This document shows positions 1 through 11,276 of a stretch of 55,277 bases of DNA, piece by piece (positions within the stretch are counted from its first letter, which is position 1; each line of letters opens with the position of its first letter). Origin of the DNA: Mesotaenium endlicherianum (lineage: Eukaryota; Streptophyta; Zygnematophyceae; Zygnematales; Mesotaeniaceae); NCBI GenBank assembly GCA_009602735.1, contig WELA01010735.1:589028-644304 (forward strand), read 5' to 3'. A program made the translations under genes and the position numbers. Under the pieces are notes generated by a model. The model did no database searches. It was not told the origin of the DNA and saw only the letters and a program-made list of their open reading frames with translations.

Positions 1-39
1 GGGGGGGGCTATGCACGGTGTGCAGGAAAGTGCGTGTGC

Positions 40-118
40 GGGTGCATTCGTGCGTGCGTGTGTGCGTGTGTCTGTGGGTGCTTAGTTTTTGTGCGTGCGT
101 GCGTGGGTGTGTGCTGGG
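40..118. repeat. GTGC/GTGT low-complexity tract
   Basis: Degenerate short GTGC/GTGT repeats run through this stretch, with no exon-like reading frame. It probably lies in an intron upstream of the first visible exon of the following gene. Confidence 0.6.
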
Positions 119-353
119 AGGAGGTGCACGGGGGCTGTGTGCAAAAATTTGAGGTGCAGTCTAGGGTCACCCAATGGCCGGGCGCGGCTGCCGCCAGCCT
201 CTGTGGGGGCTGCCGCATGTGGGGCAGAGGTCCCGGTGAGGCTGGGCGCTGTGCTGACACCTGGCCTTTTGCAATAGCCGGCTAAGGGCTGCAGTCCGCG
301 TACCGAGAAGACCAACGCGCGCGCGCGCAATGCTGTGTCCTCCGTCTCCGCAG

Positions 354-3247
354 GCGCAGGAAGAAGTTCAAGGAGCGGCACGCGCAGGCCACGGAGCGCT
401 ACCTTGACGCCGCCCGCGGCATCATTCTGCCGAAAGTGGGCTACGGCCTCATGAGCGACCTCAAGCGCTCCGGCGTGTTCGTGCGCCAGGTCAGCGACGC
501 TCCCCAGGTAAGGCCTCCCCAGCGCTCCCCCTTCCCCTTGACCCTAAATCCGAAACCCGCGACATCAAACCCTGAGCAACAGTGTAGAGCTTCTTAACAT
601 CTGTACTAAAGACCACAACTTCTGCCCTACTTTTTCCCCAGGCGTTGTTGCTGCCGTTGTTGTCATCTTTGTTGTCATGCCCTGTCTGTCTCCGTCGTTG
701 TTGTCATCACCATCGTCGCCATTATCGCAAGTCTCTTCATCTCCCCCTACCCCGCAACTGCTTGTGGCACCACTGTCCGTGTCCGCCTCCTCCTTCTCCT
801 CGGCCAACATTTCCCCATTTCCGTCATATTCACCACCTTTGTCTTCGTTTCCTCTTCTTCACTGCTTCCTGTGGCACCATGGCCCTTGATTGAGAACTTC
901 TAGTGGGGGGTGTTTGTCTTAGAGTTTCCTCTTCTACTTCCCATGCTCTGTCGTGTCCCTTGTCTGCACAAAATCGGAAGTGGACTTTGTGGTCCTCAGA
1001 GGCTAGTATCCTGCCAGAGGGACATCGTGACACATCAATCAGTATCTTGTGTTGCTTAAGCCTCGTCGGGTAGCAGGCGGCCGACGAGGCACTCAAGGAG
1101 GACGGGCAGCGCGCAAACATTGAGATTGTTTTCCTGCTAACTAGGTCTATTCATATCTGAATGCGTGTTTGCACCTCTAGTGATCCTCATTCTCTTTCAT
1201 TCTCCGTCACCCCCGGCGGGAGCGCAGGCGGCCGACGAGGCGCTCAAGGACGACATGCAGCGCGCCGTGAGCAGCCGCCAGGTGGACGTGCTCTTCCTGG
1301 TGTCGGACGACGGCGGTTACGCCGAGATCTTGCGCTGGGCGCGCGAGCACGGCCTGCGCGTGGTCGTCATTGGCCACCAGAGCCCCCTCAAGGTTTCCCC
1401 CCCCTCCTCCTCTTCTCATTCTAGAGTGCTCCCCCCCCCCCCTTCTCCCCTCTTCGGTCCCCGCCCCCCCATTCTGGTCTGTGACCCCCCATTTTGCATC
1501 TCTTGTGGATGCCTCTCAACTGCTCTTTAAAGCCTAGTGGTGTGAATGTGGCCCTCCTTGGCCACCCATGCAGCCCCTCTGGTAGTCAATGACCTGGCAG
1601 AGACTGGAAGTGCAGGCACGACTGTCTTCACCATACTCACACTTTGCCACCTGGCGGCGCCGGCGCTCCTCGCTTCCGCTGCCTGTTCCCGCCTCCACCC
1701 CGCGTGCCACGTGGCGGCCCTGTCGTGCTGCTCCCCTCCAGAGGGTGGCGGACCTGTTCTACTCGTGGGACCAGGTGACATCTGGCAGGGCGCGCGTCGG
1801 CGCGCACGTGGAGCAGGACCAGTGGCAGGACCGCCAGGCGCTGCTCCGCGAGCTGGCGGAGAGGTCGGAGCCTCCTGACAACGGGGGGCTCCTGGACGTG
1901 CCGCCCAACATGGTGGTGCACGTGTCGGCCTTCACGGAGGACGAGGACGACTTTGCCATCGGCGAGGATGAGGAGGACGTGAGTAGTGTGCCTCCTCCCC
2001 GTTGCACCCGCATGCTGAACCCTGGTGCTAAGAATTTTTGGGCAATTCCAAAAGCCCTAGCGCGTTGGCACCCGTGTGTTGAACCCTGTTCCTAAGTTGT
2101 TTTGGACAATTTAAAAAACCCTAGCGCACGTTGGAAAGTGCCCCCCTCCCCCTTGACGACGGAGGACGAGGATGACTTCACCTGTGGAGAGGGTGATGGC
2201 GTGAGCGTGAGCGGTGCCTTCTTTGTTGCGATTCCTAGTATCCCCCGAACCTGAAGCCTAATTCCTACAGCCCAAACCTGGAACACTGAGTATCATTGTA
2301 GTAGCCTCCTTCCACGGAGGAGGAGGAGGAGAACGCCATTACTGTCAAAAAAAGTTCGAGGAGGCGAGTGCTCCCCTTCTTGTTGCAACTTGCAGCTCCT
2401 ATTGTAAGCGCCCTAGGGGCTGCTCTTGTGGCAAGAACTCATCCCATTATAGGCCCCCTTTGTGGAGGTTGAGGAGTCAGGACGGCCTTGCCAGTGGAGT
2501 AGACAAGGCGAGTGCCTCCGCTGCAGACCCCAGTAGCTCAGAAACTTAAAACTCTTATGTGTATAGACCTCAGGATTCATTACCCTCCTTCGCAGATTTG
2601 CAACCACTCCCTCCTAAGCTTCTAAGTTATCACTGAGACATCCTCAGTGAGACATCCTCAGGCTCCCTCACACTTCACTTGCTTGCTTTCTTGTTCTACA
2701 ACTTCCTCTTGAGGGCAAATGTGGGCGCAGCTCCAGGTCAGGCCCCTTAGGGAGTTGTGAGTCTCTCTATGTGATGGCCCTTTTCTTGGGATTCTACTTT
2801 GCAATCTGGCGCTCCCTCTGGGTGTTGGCCCTAAGATTGTGCCCGGGATTACTTGTCGAAAGTAGTATGAGAAGGAAAAGCAGCACCGCTATTGACCTTG
2901 AAAGCTTCCCACTATCCTTCCGGTATTTTCCTCTTTTTGCCACTTTCAATCATCAAGATATGTTTATATGTTTATATGTATATATGTATGTATATACATG
3001 TATATGTATATGTATGTCAATATTTCGGCCTTCTGACCTCTCGTGCTCTTGTGCCCCGTGTGCCTTTTTGCAGATGATGAGTCCCGAACTTCAGGATTAC
3101 GACCGCGACATCTCCAACAGCATCTGGGAGAACTCGGCGGAGATGAGGGGCGTGGACAGCACGTGGTGGGACTACGACCCCGACAACTTTGTCGACATGG
3201 ATCGCACGGACGTAAACCCGTACGAGGTTGTTGACCCTGACAAGTGA
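354..3247 (+). CDS. NYN/PIN-like domain protein, putative ribonuclease (3' part of gene, four exons)
   Basis: Four exons join in phase: 354-507, 1228-1392, 1742-1978 and 3074-3247 (TGA). Donors are CAG|GTAAGG, AAG|GTTTCC and GAC|GTGAGT; acceptors end in GCAG, CCAG and TTTGCAG. The second exon encodes VDVLFLVSDDGGYAEI followed by LRVVVIG. This is the hydrophobic strand, acidic turn and second strand typical of NYN/PIN-like nuclease folds, where the Asp residues bind metal. The third exon ends in an acidic run (EDEDDF..GEDEED). The last is rich in Trp, Asp and Tyr. The 5' end, with the first catalytic Asp, lies outside the window. The first exon could instead begin at 360; both options need one base from the previous exon. 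NYN proteins cleave or bind RNA; this one's substrate cannot be inferred. Family assignment is moderate, exon structure strong. Confidence 0.7.
1061..1114 (+). repeat. decayed partial copy of exon 1228-1392 with hairpin
   Basis: From 1075 the intron repeats the beginning of the downstream exon, including its acceptor (GCAGGCGGCCGACGAGGC), with a few changes, and stops resembling it after about 40 bp. The copy's CCGACGAGG (1081-1089) pairs perfectly with CCTCGTCGG (1061-1069) across an 11-base loop. Confidence 0.65.
2002..2130 (+). repeat. tandem duplication, two units of about 64 bp, in intron
   Basis: Two diverged units (2002-2064 and 2065-2130) share the blocks CACCCG..TG, TGAACCCTG, CTAAG and CCCTAGCGC. 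They lie just after the exon 1742-1978 donor. Confidence 0.65.
2155..2340 (+). repeat. decayed copies of the exon 1742-1978 tail
   Basis: ACGGAGGACGAGGATGACTT at 2158 matches the exon's own tail at 1936 and is again followed by a GTGAGC donor-like site. A weaker copy (CCACGGAGGAGGAGGAGG) is at about 2314. The frames are not maintained, so I read these as dead exon copies in the intron. Confidence 0.5.
2942..3016. repeat. TATG/TATA microsatellite in intron
   Basis: Alternating TATG and TATA repeats lie about 60 bp before the last-exon acceptor of the NYN gene. Confidence 0.7.
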
Positions 3248-6200
3248 CAAAAAATCTCGACACTTCGATTTGGCGACTTGATTAAGACTCAACGTGGAGT
3301 GCAAGGACGAATGCTGAAAAGCTTTCAGAGGCCATCGACCTAAACAAATGGTACAATATGTTTCAGGATGCAAGTCTCAAATGTTGACATCTAGAATCCT
3401 TGACTGGGGTGCATAGCTTTGTGACTCTTGAGGGTAGAGGATAGTAGAAAAACCATCTAGAAATTAGAATGTAGGGAGTTGATGTTGGGCTAGGGCTAAA
3501 GGATTTAAGGGTATTAGCCGTAAATGATAAGAGACATTAAAGAGGACAACAGAGCAAGAATGCGTGTAATTTTGCGAGGAAATAAATTGCAAGATAACAC
3601 CCCAAGCCCCTCTCAAGACTTGGGCAGGAAGGGTTGGGGACAGGTGGGGATAATTGTTGATTGAAAGACAAAAAATAAAATGACTTTGACGTCTGTCATC
3701 TAAGAAGAAAACAAAGAGTAACAAGTGATCCTTCTCCATTCTCACTCTTAGGGCGGGACTTGCATGCCCAACAAATTAGAAAGTTGGAGATTGTTATGTT
3801 TACTCATGCAAATTGAGTAATTAAACTTTGAACCATGAACAATATGCTATTTTATCACTGAAAGTCGACACATGCAACGTTAAACTTTTCTAGAATGCGA
3901 TTTTTTAGTCTAGGATTTGGAGAGGCGTTTATGGATAAGCACATAAAATGTAGTCAGACAAAAACTTTTCAAGGTGAGAGGAGAGGCCACACCAAAACTC
4001 CTTGGTCATTCAAATAATAGATGTTCTGTACGATACGAGCCCTTCATTCCTACCACTTCCTTGACTGCTCAACGTGAGCCTCCTACCTGGGGTCTACCTT
4101 AGTGCTTAGCTTGGTCGGCCATGTCTCGACATATGCCAGCACCCAGCCTTATATATTGCCTCTGGACTGAAAAGCCATGAAGCACAAAAAATCCTGTAGC
4201 CCAAGTTTGGCTGCCCAAACATGGCCATTGGCGACAATCATCTTCTAACCAAAATCGCCGTGGTCAAGTCAACTTTAAACCTTGGTCTTATCGAGTCTCG
4301 ACTCTACTCTAGGTTTTATACCCTCAGACATCAGTGCTCCTTGGTCTAAGCCCCGTCAACATACCCCGGACCAGGCCTAAACCTGAAGGTTGCCAGTCCC
4401 ATCGCAAATAACGAAGTCCTCTCAAGGCCACGTTAGAGACGTATATTGCATGTCAACTTATTGAACTTTAGTGCATGCCACCAGCCAATTTTGATAGGTT
4501 GACAGCACATGTATATAGATGTCATGACAATTTGCTAGAGTACAGAGCACCAAGCCACCTTCCGAATGGCACCAGTTTCACGTCATTTGGTCAAGTGTTG
4601 AGCAAGATATTAGCGATCCAGTCCGCGCCACCTACCGGCCCCTAGCGGAATTTCACCAAAGGCCAACTTGTGTCCCAATGTGCCCCAAAGATCATATTGT
4701 TGGCTATTCGTGACCCCAAGGACCCTTGGTTGTGTACACACAGATCCACGAGCTCTCTAGCCTGCACTCAACATGCATTATAATAGTAAAAGGGCATCAT
4801 TGAGGCCATACCTTAGTCAATGCATCATCCATCCCTAGAGGAAGCTTCCTCAAGTTACGGATCTACTTTGAGGTTTGACCTACGTACCATTGGTCGAGGT
4901 AAGCTCCACCAATGAGAGGCACTTGGCCTATTCCTTGCACCTGCTTTTAATTGGTTTGTGTTATGTTTAGCCTATAAGAATGCTAGTACGTGCCTAGCCC
5001 ACCTTTTGTGGACACTGCATGCATGCATTGACTATGCCGCCTCATGCGCCGATTTTCCAGGGGTATAAAGCAGTAGATGTCCCTAGAGAGCCATCTTTTA
5101 GAAGTTCATTATGCTAATTGTAAGTGAGAGAGATATTAGTAGATCTTACACTTCTATCTCTTGTGCTTTTAGGACCACTTAGTCTCTCTCTTGTGAAGAG
5201 CAAGCCCTCTTGGCTTTCAGTCACAATTAAAACATTTGACGCTTCACTCCCTTTTTGACCTTCAGGCCACATGCATACCAGACTTCATTGTAGCAAAGCT
5301 TGCTTGCCTTTTGTGTCTGCTTATGCCGATGATGCGCACTTGACTCCGTAATACACGACATAGATCTTGCATGACTGTGATAAATTCGTCACTTTTGATG
5401 TTATTGTTCAATGTTGTACACCAAAAGCATCACAAGTCATTTGCGCTCGTCCTTGTAATTACTGTTCTTTTACCCAATGACTACCAGCAGGTGCATATCA
5501 CTCACACATGCAAGATAAAGACTCAATAATTATTATTATGTGTTTTGTGCTCTCATTGTAAAATGTGCAAGTGTTGAAATGACGGAAATTTATCGAGCGT
5601 TTCGCAACTGGGATTGGGTCTCAAATCAAATGGGTGGCTTTTCAAACGGAACCACTCTACGCGTCTCAAGGTAAAATCCCAGCTAGTATTAAAACCCTAC
5701 GGTTAGATTTATTGGGAGTTGACTCTTGACAAAAAGTAATCATACACTTGGCCAAAAAATTATCTATTTCAAACAAAATTAAATTCAAATAGCAAATTTG
5801 ATAGCAGAAAATTACAAACTCAATTGAGATGGTCGGCTTTTTGTTTGCGTAAAAGTCAATCACAATTTAATTACGTCACAACTGACACGCCTGCAAAAGT
5901 GCCTCTTAATGACACTGTCTGACAAAAGTGATATCGCCAACAATAGGTTAGAGACAAGCCATTATACGTTGAAATTGGCTGGAATTTTGCAGCAACTCAT
6001 TAATTCCACGTCTATGTATTTCAGGTACCATCTTGAACTTTGAGTATCATGCAATGCTCATGCCAGAAAATGTCACAAGTTATAAGTCATTGACACAAAT
6101 AAATGATGTATAGTTTTAATTTGGGTCATATTGACAATTTTTAAATTTGTGGTTTCAGTAAGTGGGACAAGTAATCACATTTTATTCATCCATAGTTGAT

Positions 6201-7424
6201 TATTGATTTGATTGTTGTCATCGCTCTGTTACACATGTACTTGGTCATGATGCCAAGTGAATGTTGTTACTTACTTCCACAAACGAGCTAGACAGGTTAA
6301 TATTATTTATTGTACAATCTTCTCAAAAAAAATAACTGTCTAGTGAAAAAAACACGTATATGCACGAGTTTTAACATCAGCTTTTTAATGATCTTTTTAA
6401 GGTTGCAACGATAATAAAATTCGTGCATAATTTTCAACCAATCACAATCAATCACCAAAAGAATTTTGTGATTGAACCAAAATAATTAGGGAAATGCTCA
6501 CACAATGTGATGATCAAGCGTGACGGGACTTCAGCTTCTTGAAGGCGTTACTCATTTCAAAATAATTGAGAATTATTCTAAAGTTGCTCAAAAATTCTGG
6601 CCACATCTGTTTTTATTTGTGTGATTGTCCACTCAAAGGTAAAATATGAAAAATCAAAAATTTTGATCTGATTTTTCCAACTCGGGTCTTTGACGTGCAT
6701 CTCCCTACCATTTGCTAGTAAATGATTGGGAAACCGACCAAAATTCACGCCGTGTTGGTGCATCAATTTTGAGATGCTTGCGAGAAACATAGGAATATCA
6801 AGGAGACTATCTCACATACGATGTAAGGAACATTTAATTTGCATGCTATGGCTTGTACAATTGGTATACCAACTTCATCATTACATGGGTCAAATTAGGC
6901 GTAGTCTTGTTTGTAAAGCGAGACCAAATTTCATATCTATGGTTTGATGCCAACTTACCTTGACATGAAGGGTCTATCCTACTTGCATATAGGATTAAGG
7001 CAAGAGGGATGGAACCATTGATTACGTGGTGAGAAGAACCCAAGCTTTGAAGACCAACAGCCATATCTCTCAGGTATGTTGTGAAGGTTGCACTAAGTTG
7101 GCAAAACATAGATGTGTTGGAATAGCAGATGTGATGCCAATCATGTCGCTAATGGAAGCACATTGAAGTTTTACGACATATTGTAGCACCCCTCGATATT
7201 GAAGTTGTAATTGTCAGAGGCATACAACCCGTAATTTTTTTGGGATACCTTTGGTGCCTTTTCAAATACGACAAATGATGTTACATTTGTTAGCAATTGA
7301 CGATTTGACACGAGCGGCAATTTTCATAGCGAGTTTAGGTACGGCGCGCCAGTTGACCATGCTAGACAAAGCCAGGCTGACCTATTAAGGTCAGCGTAGG
7401 ACCAGGGTCTCTGTCTCCCATCAC

Positions 7425-7553
7425 ACGTGGAGTGTGACAGTTACAAGATGAGCAATTCTAAGATCTTGATATGGGTGGGGAGCCCAAGCACGTGTGATTA
7501 TTACAGGATGAGCAATCCTGACATTTTGAAATGGGTACGGACTTCAAACCAAA
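7425..7553 (+). repeat. tandem repeat, two units of about 64 bp
   Basis: Two diverged units start at CACGTGGAGTGTGA and CACGTGTGATTATTA and share TTACA.GATGAGCAAT and GA.ATGGGT. Function unknown. Confidence 0.6.
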
Positions 7554-8070
7554 TAAACCGTGAGGCTGCCTACGACAAGGCCAGAGATAGCCATGAAGGC
7601 ACATGCCAAGCAGGACAGTGCCAAGGTAGACAGCCACCTGAGTTCTCAAAAGTCTCTCTCTTATCCAAAAGCAATTGTCAGAGAAAATCTCGCAGTGAAG
7701 AATTAATAAGTGTGCTTAAGAGCAAGAAGCTCGGCCAAATCAGCACAGCTTGCTGTAGGATCAGAGTTTTGTGAGCTTGAAATGTCGAAAATGAAGCGAA
7801 AGTATGTAAAGGCTACGTTCATTGAATTTTGTTTTCTTTGACAATGCTTGAGTTTTTTTGTAAAATACAATTCTCGTGAACCCGTTAGCATGGGCGAAGA
7901 GCCTGCATAGAATTAGACACTTATGCACTCGTATGGAGAAGTATGTATGGTAGTTTATTGTCGTCAGTAAGGCGCCCCTCACGTAACTCTTGTGAGGGGA
8001 AATTCAGTAAGGGCCCTCGCTCGTGTGAGCGCTGGCTCGTACGCGTTCGAAATCGGAGATTTGCCACGCA

Positions 8071-8093
8071 AAAGCGTTCGTCGTGAACGCTTT
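8071..8093. repeat. perfect 9-bp inverted repeat
   Basis: AAAGCGTTC and GAACGCTTT face each other across a 5-base loop in the GC-rich part of the intergenic region. Confidence 0.6.
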
Positions 8094-8430
8094 CTCTGTG
8101 CGGCCCCAGCGCGGCCCGACCTTTCGCGACCGCCATAAATTAGGGCTTGGCCATAACTTATTCCTCTTCGCTTTTGCTGAGGGAGTGCGTCCTTGAGGCG
8201 CTTTTCGTGAGCGGCCATGGCAAGGAGGAGCGAGGCGGAGCCTTGCCTGGGCCGCGAGGTAGCTCGCCATGGGGTCGTGGGAGAGGGCGCTCTTCCTCGC
8301 TAGCAGGGTTCATGGGGTGGAAAGGTCGGGAGCGCCTGCTGCTGGGCAGCCATGGCCGCTCGTCGTTGCAGGCTGCCTGCCAGTTATGAGGGTGTTAGAG
8401 AGAGGGGATAAGGGGGAGAAGGCATGGTGG

Positions 8431-8454
8431 AGGGAGGGAGGGAGGGAGGGAGGG
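8431..8454 (+). repeat. (AGGG)n tract, G-quadruplex-like
   Basis: Six consecutive AGGG units give at least four runs of three guanines with one-base loops, the usual sequence requirement for a G-quadruplex. Confidence 0.6.
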
Positions 8455-8931
8455 TCGTTAGCGTCGACTTCGAGCGTCGACGGCGTTCGCGCTGTTTTGA
8501 CGCCTTAATTTGTCGCGATCGTTCGACGGGTCTGTGAGTGGACGACAACATTGAACGAGTATGTAGAGGAAGTAAGCTATCCGAAATTAATGAATTCTAG
8601 AAAGAGAAAGAAGTGAGTGAGCTCAGTGTGTGAACACTGAGCCTGATGACTAAGTACTTGCTTTGCTAGTTCAGGTCAACCATGGAAGTAGGCAACCATG
8701 TCCAGCCAACCACAGACACACGTGTGAGTTCAACCCTTGGCGATCAAGCAGGTTGACGTCTCACTTGCGAGAGCCACCGATAATGGTAACTAGGTCGACG
8801 GCAGGCGTGTAGGCACGACAGGAACGACGAAATTAGACAAAAATAGACACCAAAAATACACGTCCCCACCGTTGACGTGTACTTGACCGACAACGACTAG
8901 CGTCAGCGACCAGTTCAGAACTTTCCTGGAC

Positions 8932-9060
8932 TCTCACGAGCTGCTCACGAGTGCTCACGAGCACTCACGAGTGCTCACGAGCACTCACGAGTGCTCACGA
9001 GCACTCACGAGTGCTCACGAGCACCCACGTGTGCCCACGACGGTCCGAGCACCCACGAGA
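8932..9060. repeat. 10-bp near-palindromic minisatellite
   Basis: About nine clean copies of a 10-mer alternate between GCTCACGAGT, GCTCACGAGC and ACTCACGAGT, then decay to ACCCACGTGT and GCCCACGACG. Each GCTCACGAGC unit is palindromic except for its two central bases. Confidence 0.8.
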
Positions 9061-9464
9061 CTGCATGAACCAGAATGGACTAGGCAATTTTGGGACTGGT
9101 TCGATGCACATGGACACTGAAGCTGGAGTAATGTATAAGGCAAGAGATCATTATAACTTCATATAAGAAGCTCAAGGCCGATGCAACATCCTTAGTGAGC
9201 GATTTTCTTTGAACCATACGCGGGCCAAAACGAGTAAGGAACTTCTTACAAGTACCCCCTTTCATTTGGTTGTGCTCATTCTAGGACTTGATAAATTACA
9301 CTCTACTGCGTGCAAAAGCTCATTGGGAAATCAAGCCATTAGCCACAGATGACTAATTTCGCCTGATCTCCCCTTAACATGTTACGTGAAGTTCAAATAT
9401 TTGGACGGGATAGAAGTTGCTGACTTCTCTTCCGCAACATTGCTGACAGTTAATTTTCGCAAGT

Positions 9465-10652
9465 ATGGCTTATGTGATGAACTGGAGTCCCCTATTGAAT
9501 GAGCTACAGTGGCCTGCTCTTGTCGCTTTGGCTGCTCATCTTCTTTACGTACAGGTAACTATCAAGCACATGCTTCTTCCTGTTCCCAAGCACTGGTTGC
9601 TATGTTTCAGAACTTGCTGCAACCTTTCATGACAAAACTTACTAGAATGAGCACTTACTGGTGACTTACCGTCAAATCGCAAGTGCTACTGCATGCGCCT
9701 GAGAATGCGGTTGATGAACATACTGCCACTATTGCGTCAAACAATGACTTATGCTGTAAGGTGCCTGCTCCAGGACAAAGTTATATTCTGGAAGTGCATT
9801 TTCTTGTGAAGGTTTTGGTCTCCTCTTTCTTAACCGAAACGTGACGACTTTGTACATCTGCTGGTTGCATTTTGACAATTCATTTTTTTGTGGCCTGTGG
9901 AACCAGCTTCTGTTAAATTTGAGGGATGCGCGAATTAAACATAAGATTTGGCCCCCTGCCACTTCTGGTCACCCAGATTTTGACCGCGTCTTCAGAGTGC
10001 AAGCCAACTATGTGGAGCAATATGTAAGCTGCACCTCCAATCTGCATAACCTCGCGATTGCTTTGCCTATTTGAGAACCAGTCTTGAGGAGTACCAACTT
10101 CACCGCGCACCATATCTAGAAGTGATCAGTTCTGCGCATGCCAGAGTGTAATGCAGCAAATTTTGTTGTAGCTAGGACAGCATACACGTGTATGAGCTCA
10201 TTCAAAAGCGTAAGCTTTTTACTGATCTTTATAGCAATCAGGCTGTCGTCCTCTACGAAACTGCTGGCTTGCCCGTGTTGTGCAGGATCTTGCGTTCGTA
10301 CAATGTGATCGCTGCATGGCAAGTGATGGAGGAGTGATGATTGATGTTTTGAAGAAAGCAGAGCGATGCTGTTGATGCTTGGCCTCATCAAGATCAACTT
10401 TGATGTCTTCCTTGTGTGCAGCCTTCATTTATGACTGGAATGCTTTTAACAGCCATCTTTATTAACGGCCTAGTGGCTGGAGCCCTCGGCCTCGTATGGG
10501 TTGTCTTCAGATTCTTACATTCCAGGAAATACGCAGCTGCTAGGTTGACATTCGCTATCTATTGGTACACTTTTCCGCAGTATGTAGCAGTGGGTCTCAT
10601 GTTCATACTTCCCGCACTAAGGGTCGTTACACATGCAGTCCTAGGAAGGTGA
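9465..10652 (+). CDS. MAPEG-family membrane protein (LTC4 synthase/FLAP/MGST2-like)
   Basis: Three exons join in phase 0: 9465-9554, 9907-10023 and 10422-10652, giving 145 aa (LTC4S and MGST2 are close to 150). Donors are CAG|GTAACT and TAT|GTAAGC; acceptors are AACCAG and TGTGTGCAG. MAPEG proteins are four-helix membrane trimers of the ER or nuclear envelope that conjugate glutathione or bind lipid. The signature is RVFRVQANYVEQYPSF (residues 57-72), matching the family's Arg-x-Gln-x-Asn-x2-Glu glutathione-site pattern, preceded by PPATSGHPDF. Hydrophobic helices lie at about 10-34, 72-99 and 113-140. The end (HAVLGR) matches where LTC4S approaches its C-terminus. At the position of the LTC4S catalytic Arg (seven residues after the conserved Tyr, here Y106) I see Phe, so catalysis is doubtful and a FLAP-like binding role is possible. 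Start: first Met before helix 1. Confidence 0.85.
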
Positions 10653-11276
10653 GTCGGTTTGCATTATTGTAACAACAAAACTTTTGGAAGCCACTAATTT
10701 CTCTCTATGAAGTTCTTGGTTTGTTGAGGTTTTCCTTGTTCTATACTACGTTATTCTGAAACTACACTGGGAAAGCTGCATGAAGTTTGTCACATTGGAG
10801 TAATTTCCTGTGCGTTCTTCTAAGCTTGATAATCTGCCAAGAGAGTTGGGCATGTATCAAGCCACTTGTAAGTTATCACACTCCAGAAGAGAGTGCAAGC
10901 ATCACTCGTAAGTCCTGGTCTAAGTTACAGCGCAGCAACCCCATCACTGAATGCCCAACGTGCATGGATCAGTTGTTATTTGGAGATTCTTCCCATTTCA
11001 AAAAATTAGGGAAGATGATCATGTTAGTCATGAATCACTATCAAGCAGTATTCCAAGATATGATAGGAAGTGGCAGCTCCTGTGAGGAGGAAAGTCGGAT
11101 CAAGTTTACGAGAAGTTACTCTGAAGAGGAAAAATATCCTCTACTCTGCCTAGCTATAAGTATATTTGCCTTTCAGATACGTTCCTGCCCAGAGATCCGG
11201 ATGCAACTCGATGGAGGAACCACTAATTTATTACAGAAGCTACATGTATAACATCCCAGGCAGCCTCCTAGTGAGT
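10653..11276. other. convergent intergenic region, 3' UTRs
   Basis: This separates the MAPEG gene and the ferredoxin gene, which converge. A 154-codon frame (10787-11251) begins at TTG and shows no known domain; I treat it as untranslated. Confidence 0.5.

Larger units (their letters stand above)
3248..9464. other. intergenic region without a supported gene
   Basis: No frame here shows a recognisable domain or a coherent exon series on either strand. The start holds the NYN gene's 3' UTR. A TATA-like GGGTATAAAGCAG (about 5060-5072) is followed by pyrimidine-rich sequence, and TGTAGCACCCC at 7183 resembles plant gypsy LTR starts, but I found no partner ends or target duplications. The stretch 8000-8520 is GC-rich and CpG-rich. 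It may hold old solo LTRs or a promoter; I cannot show either. Confidence 0.5.

Noticed and set aside
7183..7900. Possible solo LTR starting TGTAGCACCCC
   Set aside because: I could not find a matching CA end, target duplication or second copy in the window.
8932..9060. CRISPR-like array
   Set aside because: Units are only 10 bp without spacers and the genome is eukaryotic. It is a minisatellite.
10787..11251. 154-codon open frame after the MAPEG gene
   Set aside because: It starts at TTG without an early ATG and has no recognisable domain. The MAPEG gene ends upstream with a good C-terminus, and the ferredoxin gene ends just beyond.
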